Position numbers and translations under genes: made by a program. From contig JAHBTQ010000010.1 of assembly GCA_019638495.1 (NCBI GenBank), positions 107,235 through 171,234 of the forward strand: DNA of 64,000 bases, in the 5' to 3' direction. Numbering within the stretch: the stretch's first letter is position 1; the number at the start of each line of letters is the position of its first letter. The notes below the pieces were generated by a model that was given only the letters and a program-made list of their open reading frames with translations, made no database searches and was not told the origin of the DNA. Positions 1 through 8,766 of this stretch are shown piece by piece. The stretch is from Taibaiella sp. GTDB taxonomy: Bacteria; Bacteroidota; Bacteroidia; Chitinophagales; Chitinophagaceae.

Positions 1-76
1 CTTGGCTGGCATGCAATGATGGTTTGGCCAGCGCTATCAAAATCAGCAAGAAAGAGCATTTTAGAAGAGGGCTCAT
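1..76 (-). CDS. Start of a secreted protein (partial, runs off the window)
   Basis: Only the first 25 codons are inside the window. They read as a classic signal peptide: a short polar start, a hydrophobic stretch (FLLILIALA) and a plausible signal peptidase I site after LHA. A TATATTTA sequence, close to the Bacteroidota -7 box TAnnTTTG, lies just upstream of the ATG at base 76. The mature protein is not visible, so no function can be given. It could be a chance open frame, but the signal peptide pattern together with the promoter-like box makes a real gene likely. Confidence 0.45.
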   Translation of the reverse strand, partial: MSPLLKCSFLLILIALAKPSLHASQ

Positions 77-149
77 GACGTAAATATACAGTATAAGTAG
101 CTCCGTCGTCGTCACTGGTTCGTTAAGACAAACGGCATTTGCTTTAATG

Positions 150-181
150 AAAAGTGGCCGGGGAAATACCCGGCCACTTTT
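150..181 (-). terminator. Rho-independent terminator of dnaK
   Basis: A perfect 13-base stem (AAAAGTGGCCGGG with its complement) encloses a six-base loop just beyond the dnaK stop codon. The A and T runs at the stem ends make it work in either direction, so it may also end transcripts from the other strand. Confidence 0.85.
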
Positions 182-201
182 ACACTTGATTTTGTTTCAC
201 C

Positions 202-2112
202 TTACTTCACTTCTTCATACTCTGCATCAGCTACATGGCTGTCATCAGTGTTGCCGCCCGCGTTTGAAGCTCCTTTATGTGCTCCCTCCGCGCCTTGTGC
301 ATCGCCCTGTTGACCTGCTTTGTACATGTCTTCACTTGCAGCCATCCATGCAGCGTTAAGTTGCTCTTCTGCTTTGTCAATTCCGTCCAGGTCTTCAGCC
401 TTGTGTGCTTTACGAAGATCTTCAAGTGCAGTTTCAATTGCCGACTTCTTGTCGCCGGGAATCTTGTCGCCATACTCTTTCAGTTGCTTCTCTGATTGGA
501 ATATGAGGCTGTCTGCCTTATTTACCTTTTCTACACGCTCACGTACTTTCTTGTCAGCATCCTCGTTGGCCTTAGCCTCGTTCTTCATCCTTTCTATTTC
601 CTCCTTGTTGAGGCCGCTACCGGCTTCGATGCGGATGTTTTGTTGCTTACCTGTGCCCTTATCGCGAGCGGTTACATGTAGCAGGCCGTTAGCGTCAATG
701 TCAAAAGTCACTTCGATCTGCGGTACGCCACGCGGAGCAGGCGGTATGCCGTCCAGGATGAATCGTCCCAGGTTTTTGTTATCCTTTGCCATAGGGCGCT
801 CACCTTGCAGTACATTGATCTCTACACTTGGCTGGCTATCGCTGGCAGTGGAGAAAGTCTCACTTTTCTTGGTAGGGATAGTAGTGTTTGCTTCTATCAG
901 TTTGGTCATTACTCCACCCATCGTTTCAATACCCAGTGAAAGAGGGGTAACGTCAAGCAGTAGCACATCCTTTACATCTCCTGTCAGCACACCGCCCTGA
1001 ATGGCAGCTCCTATCGCTACTACTTCGTCCGGGTTAACACCCTTATGAGGTTTCTTGCCAAAGAACTTTTCTACAACTTCCTGCACCTTAGGAATACGTG
1101 TAGAGCCACCCACCAAAATCACTTCGTCTATCTCGCTGGCATTCATGCCGGCATCTTTCAATGCTTTACGGCAAGGTTCCAGTGTACGCTCAATGAGGCT
1201 GTCGCTAAGTTGTTCAAACTTTGCACGAGACAGTTTGCGCACCAGGTGTTTCGGTGCACCGTCGATCGCGGTGATATACGGAAGGTTGATCTCTGTCTCC
1301 TGTGAAGAAGAAAGCTCGATTTTAGCTTTTTCTGCTGCTTCTTTCAGGCGTTGCCAGGCCATTGGGTCCTTACGCAGGTCCATTGACTCGTCTTTGCGGA
1401 ATTCTTCAGCGAGCCAGTCCATGATCACCTTATCAAAGTCGTCACCACCCAGGTGCGTATCTCCATTTGTAGATTTTACTTCAAATACGCCGTCGCCCAG
1501 TTCAAGTACAGATACGTCAAACGTACCACCACCAAGGTCAAATACTGCGATCTTGCTGTCCTTGCTTTGTTTGTCAAGGCCATATGCCAATGCCGCTGCT
1601 GTTGGTTCATTGATGATCCTGCGAACAGTAAGCCCGGCAATTTCACCAGCCTCTTTAGTAGCCTGGCGCTGTGCGTCGTTGAAGTAAGCCGGTACAGTGA
1701 TAACAGCTTCCTTTACTTCCTGGCCCAGGAAATCTTCAGCCGTCTTCTTCATTTTCTGAAGCACCATAGCGCTAATCTCTTGTGGCGTGTAAAGACGGCC
1801 ATCAATATCTACGCGGGGAGTGTTGTTTTCTCCCTTAGCTACCTTGTATGTAAAGTGAGAAATCTCATTTGTAACCTCGTCGAACCGACGGCCCATAAAA
1901 CGCTTTATGGACTGTATGGTGTTGTGTGGGTTCGTAATAGCCTGGCGTTTAGCCGGATCGCCCACTTTGCGCTCCCCATTTTTCAGGAAAGCTACGACAG
2001 ATGGTGTGGTGCGGCGTCCTTCATCGTTTGCTATCACAACCGGTTCATTACCTTCCATTACCGCCACACACGAGTTCGTTGTTCCTAAGTCTATTCCTAT
2101 AATCTTTGCCAT
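202..2112 (-). CDS. dnaK: Chaperone DnaK (Hsp70)
   Basis: This is the cytosolic ATP-dependent Hsp70 chaperone that binds exposed hydrophobic segments of unfolded proteins, working with DnaJ and GrpE. The 636-aa length is normal. The N-terminus carries the Hsp70 signature IGIDLGTTNSCVAV. The second signature AVFDLGGGTFDVSVLEL is near residue 200 and the third, VILVGGSTRIPKVQ, near residue 340. The substrate-binding beta domain (LLLDVTPLSLGIETMGGVMT onward) and a helical lid follow, ending in the usual acidic EEVK tail. Neither grpE nor dnaJ is adjacent. No CIRCE-like operator was recognised upstream. The start is fixed by the conserved MAKIIGIDLG. Confidence 0.98.
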   Translation of the reverse strand: MAKIIGIDLGTTNSCVAVMEGNEPVVIANDEGRRTTPSVVAFLKNGERKVGDPAKRQAITNPHNTIQSIKRFMGRRFDEVTNEISHFTYKVAKGENNTPRVDIDGRLYTPQEISAMVLQKMKKTAEDFLGQEVKEAVITVPAYFNDAQRQATKEAGEIAGLTVRRIINEPTAAALAYGLDKQSKDSKIAVFDLGGGTFDVSVLELGDGVFEVKSTNGDTHLGGDDFDKVIMDWLAEEFRKDESMDLRKDPMAWQRLKEAAEKAKIELSSSQETEINLPYITAIDGAPKHLVRKLSRAKFEQLSDSLIERTLEPCRKALKDAGMNASEIDEVILVGGSTRIPKVQEVVEKFFGKKPHKGVNPDEVVAIGAAIQGGVLTGDVKDVLLLDVTPLSLGIETMGGVMTKLIEANTTIPTKKSETFSTASDSQPSVEINVLQGERPMAKDNKNLGRFILDGIPPAPRGVPQIEVTFDIDANGLLHVTARDKGTGKQQNIRIEAGSGLNKEEIERMKNEAKANEDADKKVRERVEKVNKADSLIFQSEKQLKEYGDKIPGDKKSAIETALEDLRKAHKAEDLDGIDKAEEQLNAAWMAASEDMYKAGQQGDAQGAEGAHKGASNAGGNTDDSHVADAEYEEVK

Positions 2113-2355
2113 AGTATATGTGTTTACCCTCTATACTCAATACACATGCCATAGTTAAATCCCTGTAATATTGGCAGAAATACTGTCAATACCCATATGA
2201 GCAGTTGACGCTTTGGCGTAAGGGGCTCTGTTTTAATGCAGAACTGTCAGCATTCCACATCAGGTGGCGCTATTGTAGCCAGGTTATTGGCATCTTAAGA
2301 TTTCCTTCACATAATATTTTATAATTTAGAATAGAATCCGTTTAAATCTACTTGT

Positions 2356-2703
2356 ATGAAACAGTTCATTTTAGGCTTGTTTGCCGGCGTTCTCGTGACC
2401 TTTCTGGTGCTATGGTTGGGTGCTATCCCGGGGCTTAAGCAATCGGCATATGATTCAGGGTTTGCTGCGGGGAACAAAGCTGGTACCGACGCGGGAATGA
2501 AATTGGGAATAGCAAATGGCGTGGAGCAAGTGCGCCAGCAAGAACTACAGGATAGCCTGAGGACGGAAGCGCAAAGCCGAAAAGCCAGGGAAGCGGCGGC
2601 AGCACAATCACGGCGCCGTAGGCCTGAACCAGTACAAAACTGGCATGTAATAGACGGTCATATAGCTGCTCCAATTAACCAGGATAGCGAGCCCGATCTC
2701 TAA
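2356..2703 (+). CDS. Small membrane-anchored hypothetical protein
   Basis: A 115-aa protein of unknown function. Residues 4-25 form one hydrophobic segment (FILGLFAGVLVTFLVLWLGAIP), an uncleaved anchor or signal sequence. The rest is Ala-, Gln- and Arg-rich, includes a very basic run (QSRRRR) near residue 87, and ends with an acidic tail. The soluble part is likely helical. The gene stands alone between dnaK, which is divergent, and a secreted protease. No family was recognised. Confidence 0.6.
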   Translation: MKQFILGLFAGVLVTFLVLWLGAIPGLKQSAYDSGFAAGNKAGTDAGMKLGIANGVEQVRQQELQDSLRTEAQSRKAREAAAAQSRRRRPEPVQNWHVIDGHIAAPINQDSEPDL

Positions 2704-2865
2704 TTGGGGCATCTCAATAACAAAAAGAGTGTTTTCCTCAAAAAAAAATCAAAATGACCCAAGATATTGGGTGTCAACTTCGTCTTATCTAATTGTTACG
2801 GAGAAAATTTTTGAGTGTAGCAAAAAAAAAAGCTGTAAACCTCCCGTTTTTTAAATGTTAAATTT

Positions 2866-2873
2866 TATTTTTG
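2866..2873 (+). promoter_or_regulatory. Bacteroidota -7 box upstream of the M43 protease
   Basis: TATTTTTG matches the TAnnTTTG -7 consensus exactly and lies 19 bases before the ATG. The expected -33 position holds only a T-rich stretch, so the upstream half is weak. Confidence 0.5.
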
Positions 2874-2892
2874 GACCTCATAATTACATAAT

Positions 2893-5175
2893 ATGCTAAA
2901 GAGATATTTATTGTTCCTTGCAACCCCGTTTTTTGTCGGTAGCACTTACGCTCAAAAACCCTGTGGTACGGACGAAATAATGCGCCAGGTCAGGGCTGAG
3001 CACCCTGAGGTTGTGGCATTGGAAAAGGAAATGGAGCGGCAGATTAAAGAGGGTCTGAGGAAAATTGATTTTGGTACTGCTGCAAAAACAACCGGAGTAG
3101 ACCAAAGCAATAATCCAGACTTCTGGTACGACATTCCTATCGTTGTACACATCATTCATGATTACAACACTTACAATACTTCTACTTTTGGCGGTGATTT
3201 CATTCCCGACAATTTCATTTATGAAGCGGTGAAGGAATGGAACGTGACATTGGCAAAACAAAATGCCGACACATCCGATGTAATTCTTCCATTCAAGAAA
3301 TGGATCGGTAATCCGCACATCAGGTTGCACCTTGCCACAGTAGATCCAAATGGTAACCCTACGCACGGCATCACACGTCGTCGTTCCTACCTTACGTACA
3401 CTGGCGGTAACCCTGCAAAGTATGACGATTGGGCGCCAACCAGCTATGTGAACATCTGGTTCGTGGCTAAGATGAGTTCTGGCAACTCAAGCGCAGCAGC
3501 GTTTGCACTGTATCCGTCTGCAGGAGCTTCGATACCTTATTACGATGGTATCATCTCCCTGGCTGAGTATATGAACAAGGGTTCAAAAACTATCCCACAC
3601 GAACTGGGCCACGTAATGAACCTTAAGCACGTATGGGGTGATACTAACCAACCTGATGTGGCTTGCGGTGATGATGACGTAGATGACACTCCGCCAACTA
3701 AGGGACACAGCCCTTCAGGCTGCTCGGCTTCTGCTCTTTTTGACACTACATGTGCGACAAACTATTTTAAGATATACACGTCACCTGGTGGAGGTGTAGA
3801 ACTTGTGAACTACCCTGACACAGTGAATGCCCAGAACATCATGGACTACACTTATTGCGACAGGATGTTCACGAAGGGTCAGGTTAAGCGTATGGCGCTT
3901 GCGCTCAACAGCGACATCGCAAACCGTAAGAATCTTTGGGATCCTGCTAACCTGGCTGCTACTGGTGCACTGGCGGCATGGCCTGACTTCGCGCCTACGC
4001 CAGACTTTAACGTAACTACTACTACAGGAACTGCGTACATGTCTAAGAATGCAAACTTTGCATTCCCCAACAAGCCGGTGAAATTTACAAACTTCACTTA
4101 TGGTGACACAGTTACTGCAATGAAGTGGGAGTTCACAAACGGTACAAACGTTATTACAGCTACTGACATGAACACTGTTACCCAGGCTTTTGATCAGCCG
4201 GGCTGGGTGAAGCTGAAAATGACAGCAACAGGAAACAATACAGGTGATGGCGTTAAAGAGTGGGAGAAAGCAGTTTTTGTGGCAGACCTTACCGGTACTA
4301 ATCCTGATGGTTATTTCCAGGAGTTTGGCCCTACAGGCGACCGCGATAAATGGCCTTATTTCAACTACTTCGGTAACGAGTTCAAGTGGGAAATGTCTGA
4401 CAAGGGTATGTGGGACAATAACTGTATCATGTACAAGGGTTATGATGAGCGAATCACAGGATTTACTTACCCTGTAACAGGTATGCCTAAAGGTGACTAT
4501 GATGATCTGTTCACCGTTCCTATGGACCTTTCTGCATATACCGGTGCATCTAATTACTATCTGAACTATTACTACTCTGGTGCATCGCGTTCCAGCATTT
4601 CTTCGAGCATTGCAGATACGCTTTCAATAGACTTCTCTGTTACCAATGGTACATCATGGGTTAACATCAAGAAGGTAGCCAAGGCAGAGCTTTGTAACAA
4701 AGGAGCTGTGTCTACACCGTGGGTGCCTACGTCTGCTGCCGATTGGGAACCAATGAGCGTTAACATTCCGCCAGCGGCACGTACTGCGTACACAGTATTC
4801 CGTTTCCGTTACCTGCCAGGCGTTGAACCAACTTATGGCCAGAGCACAGGTAACAATTTCTATCTTGACCGTATTCACTTCAGCCCTAACCTCACACAGG
4901 TTAACGCAATCAATACGAAGGCGAACAGCATAATGGTTGTGCCAAACCCAACTCATGGTAACGCATTTGTTGTGATCAACGACGCAGCAGGTAACGATGT
5001 GCAGGTTGTGGTAACAGACATTACCGGCAAGACAGTTTACAACACTAATGCGAAAATGAACGGCAGCCAGGACAGGATCGCAATTCCTGCTTCAGCCATC
5101 AGTGTTGCTGGTATGTACCTGGTGCAGGTATCATCAGGCAACCAGGTGTCTACAGAAAAACTGGTAGTTTATTAG
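2893..5175 (+). CDS. Secreted M43-type zinc metalloprotease with T9SS sorting domain
   Basis: A 760-aa secreted protease. Residues 1-20 are a signal peptide ending near TYAQ. The catalytic domain contains HELGHVMNLKH near residue 236, the metzincin zinc motif HExxHxxGxxH-like of the pappalysin (M43) family, and a downstream Met-turn (NIMDY) near residue 315. Paired cysteines around the active site (VACGDD, SGCSAS, TTCATN, TYCDR) are typical of this family. A PKD-like beta-sandwich follows at about residues 390-450. The last about 75 residues (VVPNPTHGNAFV to EKLVVY) form a type IX secretion C-terminal sorting domain, so the protein is probably exported through T9SS and surface-attached or released. 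It has its own promoter and terminator and so is monocistronic. The substrate is unknown. Confidence 0.92.
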   Translation: MLKRYLLFLATPFFVGSTYAQKPCGTDEIMRQVRAEHPEVVALEKEMERQIKEGLRKIDFGTAAKTTGVDQSNNPDFWYDIPIVVHIIHDYNTYNTSTFGGDFIPDNFIYEAVKEWNVTLAKQNADTSDVILPFKKWIGNPHIRLHLATVDPNGNPTHGITRRRSYLTYTGGNPAKYDDWAPTSYVNIWFVAKMSSGNSSAAAFALYPSAGASIPYYDGIISLAEYMNKGSKTIPHELGHVMNLKHVWGDTNQPDVACGDDDVDDTPPTKGHSPSGCSASALFDTTCATNYFKIYTSPGGGVELVNYPDTVNAQNIMDYTYCDRMFTKGQVKRMALALNSDIANRKNLWDPANLAATGALAAWPDFAPTPDFNVTTTTGTAYMSKNANFAFPNKPVKFTNFTYGDTVTAMKWEFTNGTNVITATDMNTVTQAFDQPGWVKLKMTATGNNTGDGVKEWEKAVFVADLTGTNPDGYFQEFGPTGDRDKWPYFNYFGNEFKWEMSDKGMWDNNCIMYKGYDERITGFTYPVTGMPKGDYDDLFTVPMDLSAYTGASNYYLNYYYSGASRSSISSSIADTLSIDFSVTNGTSWVNIKKVAKAELCNKGAVSTPWVPTSAADWEPMSVNIPPAARTAYTVFRFRYLPGVEPTYGQSTGNNFYLDRIHFSPNLTQVNAINTKANSIMVVPNPTHGNAFVVINDAAGNDVQVVVTDITGKTVYNTNAKMNGSQDRIAIPASAISVAGMYLVQVSSGNQVSTEKLVVY

Positions 5176-5200
5176 TAGATCAATTAAATCTTAGTAAGAG

Positions 5201-5231
5201 CCGCCCCTTGAGAAAAGGGGCGGTTTTTTTT
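5201..5231 (+). terminator. Terminator after the M43 protease
   Basis: A nine-base GC-rich stem (CCGCCCCTT with AAGGGGCGG) with a five-base loop is followed by eight T residues, 25 bases beyond the protease stop codon. Confidence 0.9.
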
Positions 5232-5300
5232 GTGAAAAGTGTAACATCGGGAACAGCGGTGCTCCCCGCCATTTTGTTGCTTTGGCCAACGTTAATCTTT

Positions 5301-5308
5301 TATCTTTG
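5301..5308 (+). promoter_or_regulatory. Bacteroidota -7 box of the FtsE-like gene
   Basis: TATCTTTG is an exact -7 box. A TTG at 5277-5279 is a possible -33 element. The box lies only five bases before the first ATG (5314), so either the transcript is leaderless or translation begins at the in-frame ATGs at 5329 or 5356. Confidence 0.6.
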
Positions 5309-5313
5309 TAGAT

Positions 5314-6036
5314 ATGGAATACAGTACGATGGATTCAGTTTCGACGGGCGAGTCGATGAATATTGTTTCTCTTCGGCAGGCTAACATCTACCAGGGAAAT
5401 AGCCTGGTGCTAAACAATGTAAACTTCGAGGTAGATAAAGGTGAATTCGTGTACCTGATCGGAAAGACGGGTACGGGAAAATCGAGTTTGTTAAAGACGC
5501 TTTATGGCGATCTGTACCTTAAGGAGGGCGAAGGAAATGTTGCAGGATTTGACCTGAAACAGCTAACCTGGAAATTGATTCCGCTGCTGAGGCGCAACCT
5601 CGGTATTGTGTTCCAGGATTTTCGGCTGCTTACTGACCGCGATGTATTTGATAACCTTGAGTTTGTGCTAAAGGCTACGGGATGGAAAGATAAAATGAAG
5701 ATGAAGGAGCACATTGAGAATATACTGTCTAAGGTGGGCTTGAAGAATAAGGGTAGCAAGATGCCCTACGAAATGTCTGGCGGTGAGCAGCAGCGTGTGG
5801 ACATTGCACGTGCACTGCTTAACAAGCCCGCGCTGATACTGGCCGATGAGCCTACAGGTAACTTAGACCCGGATACTACTGACGAGATCATGCAACTGCT
5901 GTTCCATATTTGCCGCGATGCACAGACCGCCTTCATTATGGCGACGCATGACTACGGTATCATTCAGAAATACCCCGCACGCGTAGTGCGCATAGAACAC
6001 GGCCAGGTGAAGGAGATAAGTGCTGCCGGTGTGTAA
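5314..6036 (+). CDS. FtsE-like ABC transporter ATP-binding protein
   Basis: A cytoplasmic ABC ATPase of 240 aa. It shows Walker A LIGKTGTGKSS near residue 50, Q-loop FQDFRLL, signature MSGGEQQRVDIARALL, Walker B ALILADEPTGNLDP and the switch histidine in ATHDYGI. The GEFVYLIGKTGTGKSSLLKTLYG region and the DPDTT after Walker B are typical of FtsE, which with the membrane protein FtsX controls peptidoglycan hydrolases at the septum. No ftsX is adjacent, which is common in Bacteroidota. The first ATG lies almost on the promoter, so starts at 5329 or 5356 (MNIVSLRQ) are equally possible. A LolD-type transporter ATPase is the alternative reading. Confidence 0.85.
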   Translation: MEYSTMDSVSTGESMNIVSLRQANIYQGNSLVLNNVNFEVDKGEFVYLIGKTGTGKSSLLKTLYGDLYLKEGEGNVAGFDLKQLTWKLIPLLRRNLGIVFQDFRLLTDRDVFDNLEFVLKATGWKDKMKMKEHIENILSKVGLKNKGSKMPYEMSGGEQQRVDIARALLNKPALILADEPTGNLDPDTTDEIMQLLFHICRDAQTAFIMATHDYGIIQKYPARVVRIEHGQVKEISAAGV

Positions 6037-6072
6037 TCCGTTCCCAAGTTAATAACTTCAAAATTGCTGCGT

Positions 6073-6618
6073 ATGAAGAGACTTCTGACGTTGGTATTTG
6101 TGTTAGGACTTAGTGTTGCTGCCTGTAAGAAAAAACAGGAGGATATACTGTCTACGATAAAGGAGACCAGGGACAAGATAAACAGTAAGCTGAAGGACTA
6201 TTCTATAAGAAAGGTGGATGACATAGTGCTGAAAGGCAATGGTGTGGTGACAGGCTACTACCGTGACGATGAAGTGAGAAAGGTGATAACAGAGGAGTAT
6301 GAGGATGAGAGAAGGACATTCACTGAATATTATTTTGATGGAGGGGAACTGATCTATGTGGTGTCGCAGGATTATGTGTATAACAAGCCCATGAGCTATA
6401 CTGAAGAGGTGGCTCGCTTTCAGGGGGATAGTGTTTGGTATGATGATAGCAAGACGAAACTGGAGGTAAACAAATATTACCTTGACGACAATAAGCTGAT
6501 AAAGTGGACTGGCCCCAATGATGGTGATGTGCCTGTGAATATTGCCGGGTTTACACAAAAGGAACCACTGCTACTGGCCCATGCGCTGATGGCGCTGAAG
6601 AAGTTGAAAACAGAATAA
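6073..6618 (+). CDS. Hypothetical lipoprotein
   Basis: A 181-aa protein starting MKRLLTLVFVLGLSVAACKKK, a lipoprotein signal peptide with lipobox VAAC. The Cys would be lipidated and the protein anchored to the membrane. The mature part is rich in charged residues and Tyr, with predicted beta-strand text such as DEVRKVITEEYEDERRTFTEYYFDGGELIYVV, which recalls the repetitive strand pattern of MORN-like or toxin-antitoxin lipoproteins, but no family is certain. It begins 36 bases after the FtsE-like gene and may be co-transcribed. An upstream TTG at 6064 would add three residues, but the ATG fits the signal peptide better. Confidence 0.7.
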   Translation: MKRLLTLVFVLGLSVAACKKKQEDILSTIKETRDKINSKLKDYSIRKVDDIVLKGNGVVTGYYRDDEVRKVITEEYEDERRTFTEYYFDGGELIYVVSQDYVYNKPMSYTEEVARFQGDSVWYDDSKTKLEVNKYYLDDNKLIKWTGPNDGDVPVNIAGFTQKEPLLLAHALMALKKLKTE

Positions 6619-6664
6619 CGAACATGTTCAATTGAAGGTCTGATCAGCAACACCCGATGTAAAT

Positions 6665-6694
6665 AAAAAGCCCCTGCAACCGCAGGGGCTTTTT
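6665..6694. terminator. Bidirectional terminator between convergent genes
   Basis: A perfect 13-base stem AAAAAGCCCCTGC with loop AACC lies between the lipoprotein gene (plus) and the beta-barrel gene (minus), with A and T runs on both sides, so it can stop both transcripts. Confidence 0.9.
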
Positions 6695-6715
6695 ATATTC
6701 TTTAAAGACAGCTTA

Positions 6716-7489
6716 CTAGAACGTGTAACCCATGTTGAAGTTGCCCTGAGTAAGGAACTTAGAACCTTCGTTGAAGTTGCCGATGCGATCGTAGTAAGTG
6801 AAGCCCATGCCCAGCTCAACACCAAGGTGCAGATGTGGCGTAGCCTGGATGTTCAATGAGTTGTTGATCATCATACCAAACAACAGCCTGTTGTACGTGG
6901 TGTTGTAGTAAGTAGGTGCATAGTATGACGTAGTGTAGTTGTACGGATCAACGTAAGTAGGATAAGCGTTGATGTAGCCGCTTTCCTTTTTCTGACCCCA
7001 GCCAATAACTGCGCTAGGCCCGATAGCATACTTAACGTGGCCCATGCCAGTAGGGTAGAATTTAAGACCCGGCATAGCATACATCATGTAGCTATTGCGT
7101 GTCTGTGTTACATTTCCATAACCGTAGCCGCCACCGTAGTAATAGCTATTGTAATTGTTGTAGTCGTAATAGTCATTGCGGTCGCCTTTGAGGCTGAACG
7201 CTGCGATGAAAGGTACATAGAGCGAAATGATGCCATTCTGCTCAAGTGCGCGCTCATAGCTGATGCCGCCACCTACGCCACTTTCAGTGAACTGCAGTGG
7301 GTTGATGCTGATTGTAGTGAGACGATTCCAATGTACACCTTCGTCATGGTGTTGGTGACCTGCCGGCATAGGGCTGCCGTCAAATCCAACGCGCTCGTTG
7401 CTGATGCCATCATCATCCGAGTCCATGTGTTGTGCGTTTGTAGTTCCGATCAGAAACAGCGAGAGTGCTGTCAGCAATAATCCTTTCAT
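6716..7489 (-). CDS. Outer-membrane beta-barrel-type protein
   Basis: A 257-aa protein with signal peptide MKGLLLTALSLFLIGTTNAQ. The mature protein starts with an acidic and His-rich region (MDSDDDG, GHQHHDEGVHW). It then alternates aromatic and hydrophobic strands with loops very rich in Tyr, Asn and Gly (residues 105-135 and 180-205), and it ends in aromatic F, as expected for an outer-membrane barrel. It probably sits in the outer membrane. Ligand and role are unknown. The His/Asp-rich N-terminus might bind metal, which is speculation. Confidence 0.7.
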   Translation of the reverse strand: MKGLLLTALSLFLIGTTNAQHMDSDDDGISNERVGFDGSPMPAGHQHHDEGVHWNRLTTISINPLQFTESGVGGGISYERALEQNGIISLYVPFIAAFSLKGDRNDYYDYNNYNSYYYGGGYGYGNVTQTRNSYMMYAMPGLKFYPTGMGHVKYAIGPSAVIGWGQKKESGYINAYPTYVDPYNYTTSYYAPTYYNTTYNRLLFGMMINNSLNIQATPHLHLGVELGMGFTYYDRIGNFNEGSKFLTQGNFNMGYTF

Positions 7490-7599
7490 TTTTTTTGTTT
7501 TTAGGTTCAGTTGTGAATCCGGATGTGAATATACTATTTATTGTTTACAATTATCCAAATCGGGCTCAGCGAAATACCTTGCCGATTTTTGTTTAATTT

Positions 7600-8766
7600 T
7601 TAGTTATAGGTAAATGTGCCTTTTTCGCTCTCAATGATCACTTCCTTGCGTTCGGCAGCCTCTACCCGGCCAGATATCTGCGCTTCGATGTTGAAGCTTT
7701 GTGCTATCTCCACAATGGCATTTGCTGTGTCTTTGTCCGTAAATATTTCCAGTCGCTGACCCATATTGAATACCTGGTACATTTCGCGCCAGTCGGTGCC
7801 GGCAGCCTGCTGAATCATGGTAAATAACGGAGGAGCGGGCAATAAATTGTCTTTGACCACACGAAGTGCTGATGGGAGGTAGTGCAAACACTTGCTTTGC
7901 CCGCCACCGCTGCAGTGAATGATGCCATGAATCTTATCAAAATGCTGCTGCAATACACGCAGCACCACCGGTGCATAAGTGCGGGTAGGGGACAGGATCA
8001 TTTTGCCCACATTGAGTGGCGTATCTGTAGTGTCTGTGAGGCTATACCTGCCGTTGTAGACAACATTTGCCGGGAGGTTGGGGTCTACGCTTTCGGGGTA
8101 TAGTGTGGCGTATTTTTTGTGCAGCATTTCGTGGCGGGCGCTGGTGAGGCCATTGCTGCCCATGCCACTGTTATACTCGGTCTCGTAGGTTGCCTGGCCA
8201 TAGCTGGCGAGGGACACTACTACGTCGCCCGGCTGCATTTTCTCTGTAGTCACTAACTTGTCGCGGCGCATGCGGCAAGCCATGGTGCCATCTACGATCA
8301 CAGTGCGCACCACATCGCCTACGTCGGCGGTTTCGCCACCAAGGAAATGGATGTCGATACCGAATTCCCGAAGTTCGTCGAAGTATTCCTGGGTGCCATT
8401 GATGAGTGCTGATATTACCTCACCCGGTATAAGGTGCTTGTTGCGACCGATAGTAGACGAATACGTGAATGGCCCGGTGGCGCCTACGCACAGCAGGTCG
8501 TCTATATTCATAACGATGCTGTCTATTGCTATGCCCTTCCATACGCTCATGTCGCCGGTTTCTTTCCAGTACATATAAGCAAGTATAGATTTGGTGCCGG
8601 CCCCATCGGCATGCATGAGGTTGCAATAGTCAGGGTCATTGCCCCAGTAGTCGGGGTAGACTTTGCAGAATGCGTTTGGGAAAAGGCCTTTGTCGAGCTT
8701 TGCCACGGCCTTGTGCACATCTTCTTTCTGTGCGGATACGCCGCGCTGACTATATCGATCGTTCAT
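7600..8766 (-). CDS. Phosphoribosylformylglycinamidine cyclo-ligase-like protein (AIR synthase family)
   Basis: A 388-aa PurM-superfamily enzyme. It contains LMHADGAGTKSILAYMYWKETGD near residue 50 and a HFLGGETADVGDVVRT segment near residue 135, both hallmarks of AIR synthase, which closes the imidazole ring in purine synthesis using ATP and FGAM. DDLLCVGATGPFTYSSTIGRNK gives the PurM-type N-terminal core. It is longer than E. coli PurM (about 345 aa) and diverged in the C-terminal half, so the general AIR-synthase-related family is certain while the exact reaction is inferred. The start MNDRYSQRGV is chosen because the upstream 25 residues do not resemble the family and overlap low-complexity text. 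Confidence 0.82.
   Translation of the reverse strand: MNDRYSQRGVSAQKEDVHKAVAKLDKGLFPNAFCKVYPDYWGNDPDYCNLMHADGAGTKSILAYMYWKETGDMSVWKGIAIDSIVMNIDDLLCVGATGPFTYSSTIGRNKHLIPGEVISALINGTQEYFDELREFGIDIHFLGGETADVGDVVRTVIVDGTMACRMRRDKLVTTEKMQPGDVVVSLASYGQATYETEYNSGMGSNGLTSARHEMLHKKYATLYPESVDPNLPANVVYNGRYSLTDTTDTPLNVGKMILSPTRTYAPVVLRVLQQHFDKIHGIIHCSGGGQSKCLHYLPSALRVVKDNLLPAPPLFTMIQQAAGTDWREMYQVFNMGQRLEIFTDKDTANAIVEIAQSFNIEAQISGRVEAAERKEVIIESEKGTFTYN

Noticed and set aside
320..1000. Long plus-strand frame opposite dnaK
   Set aside because: It is antisense to conserved dnaK motifs and has no protein-like features.
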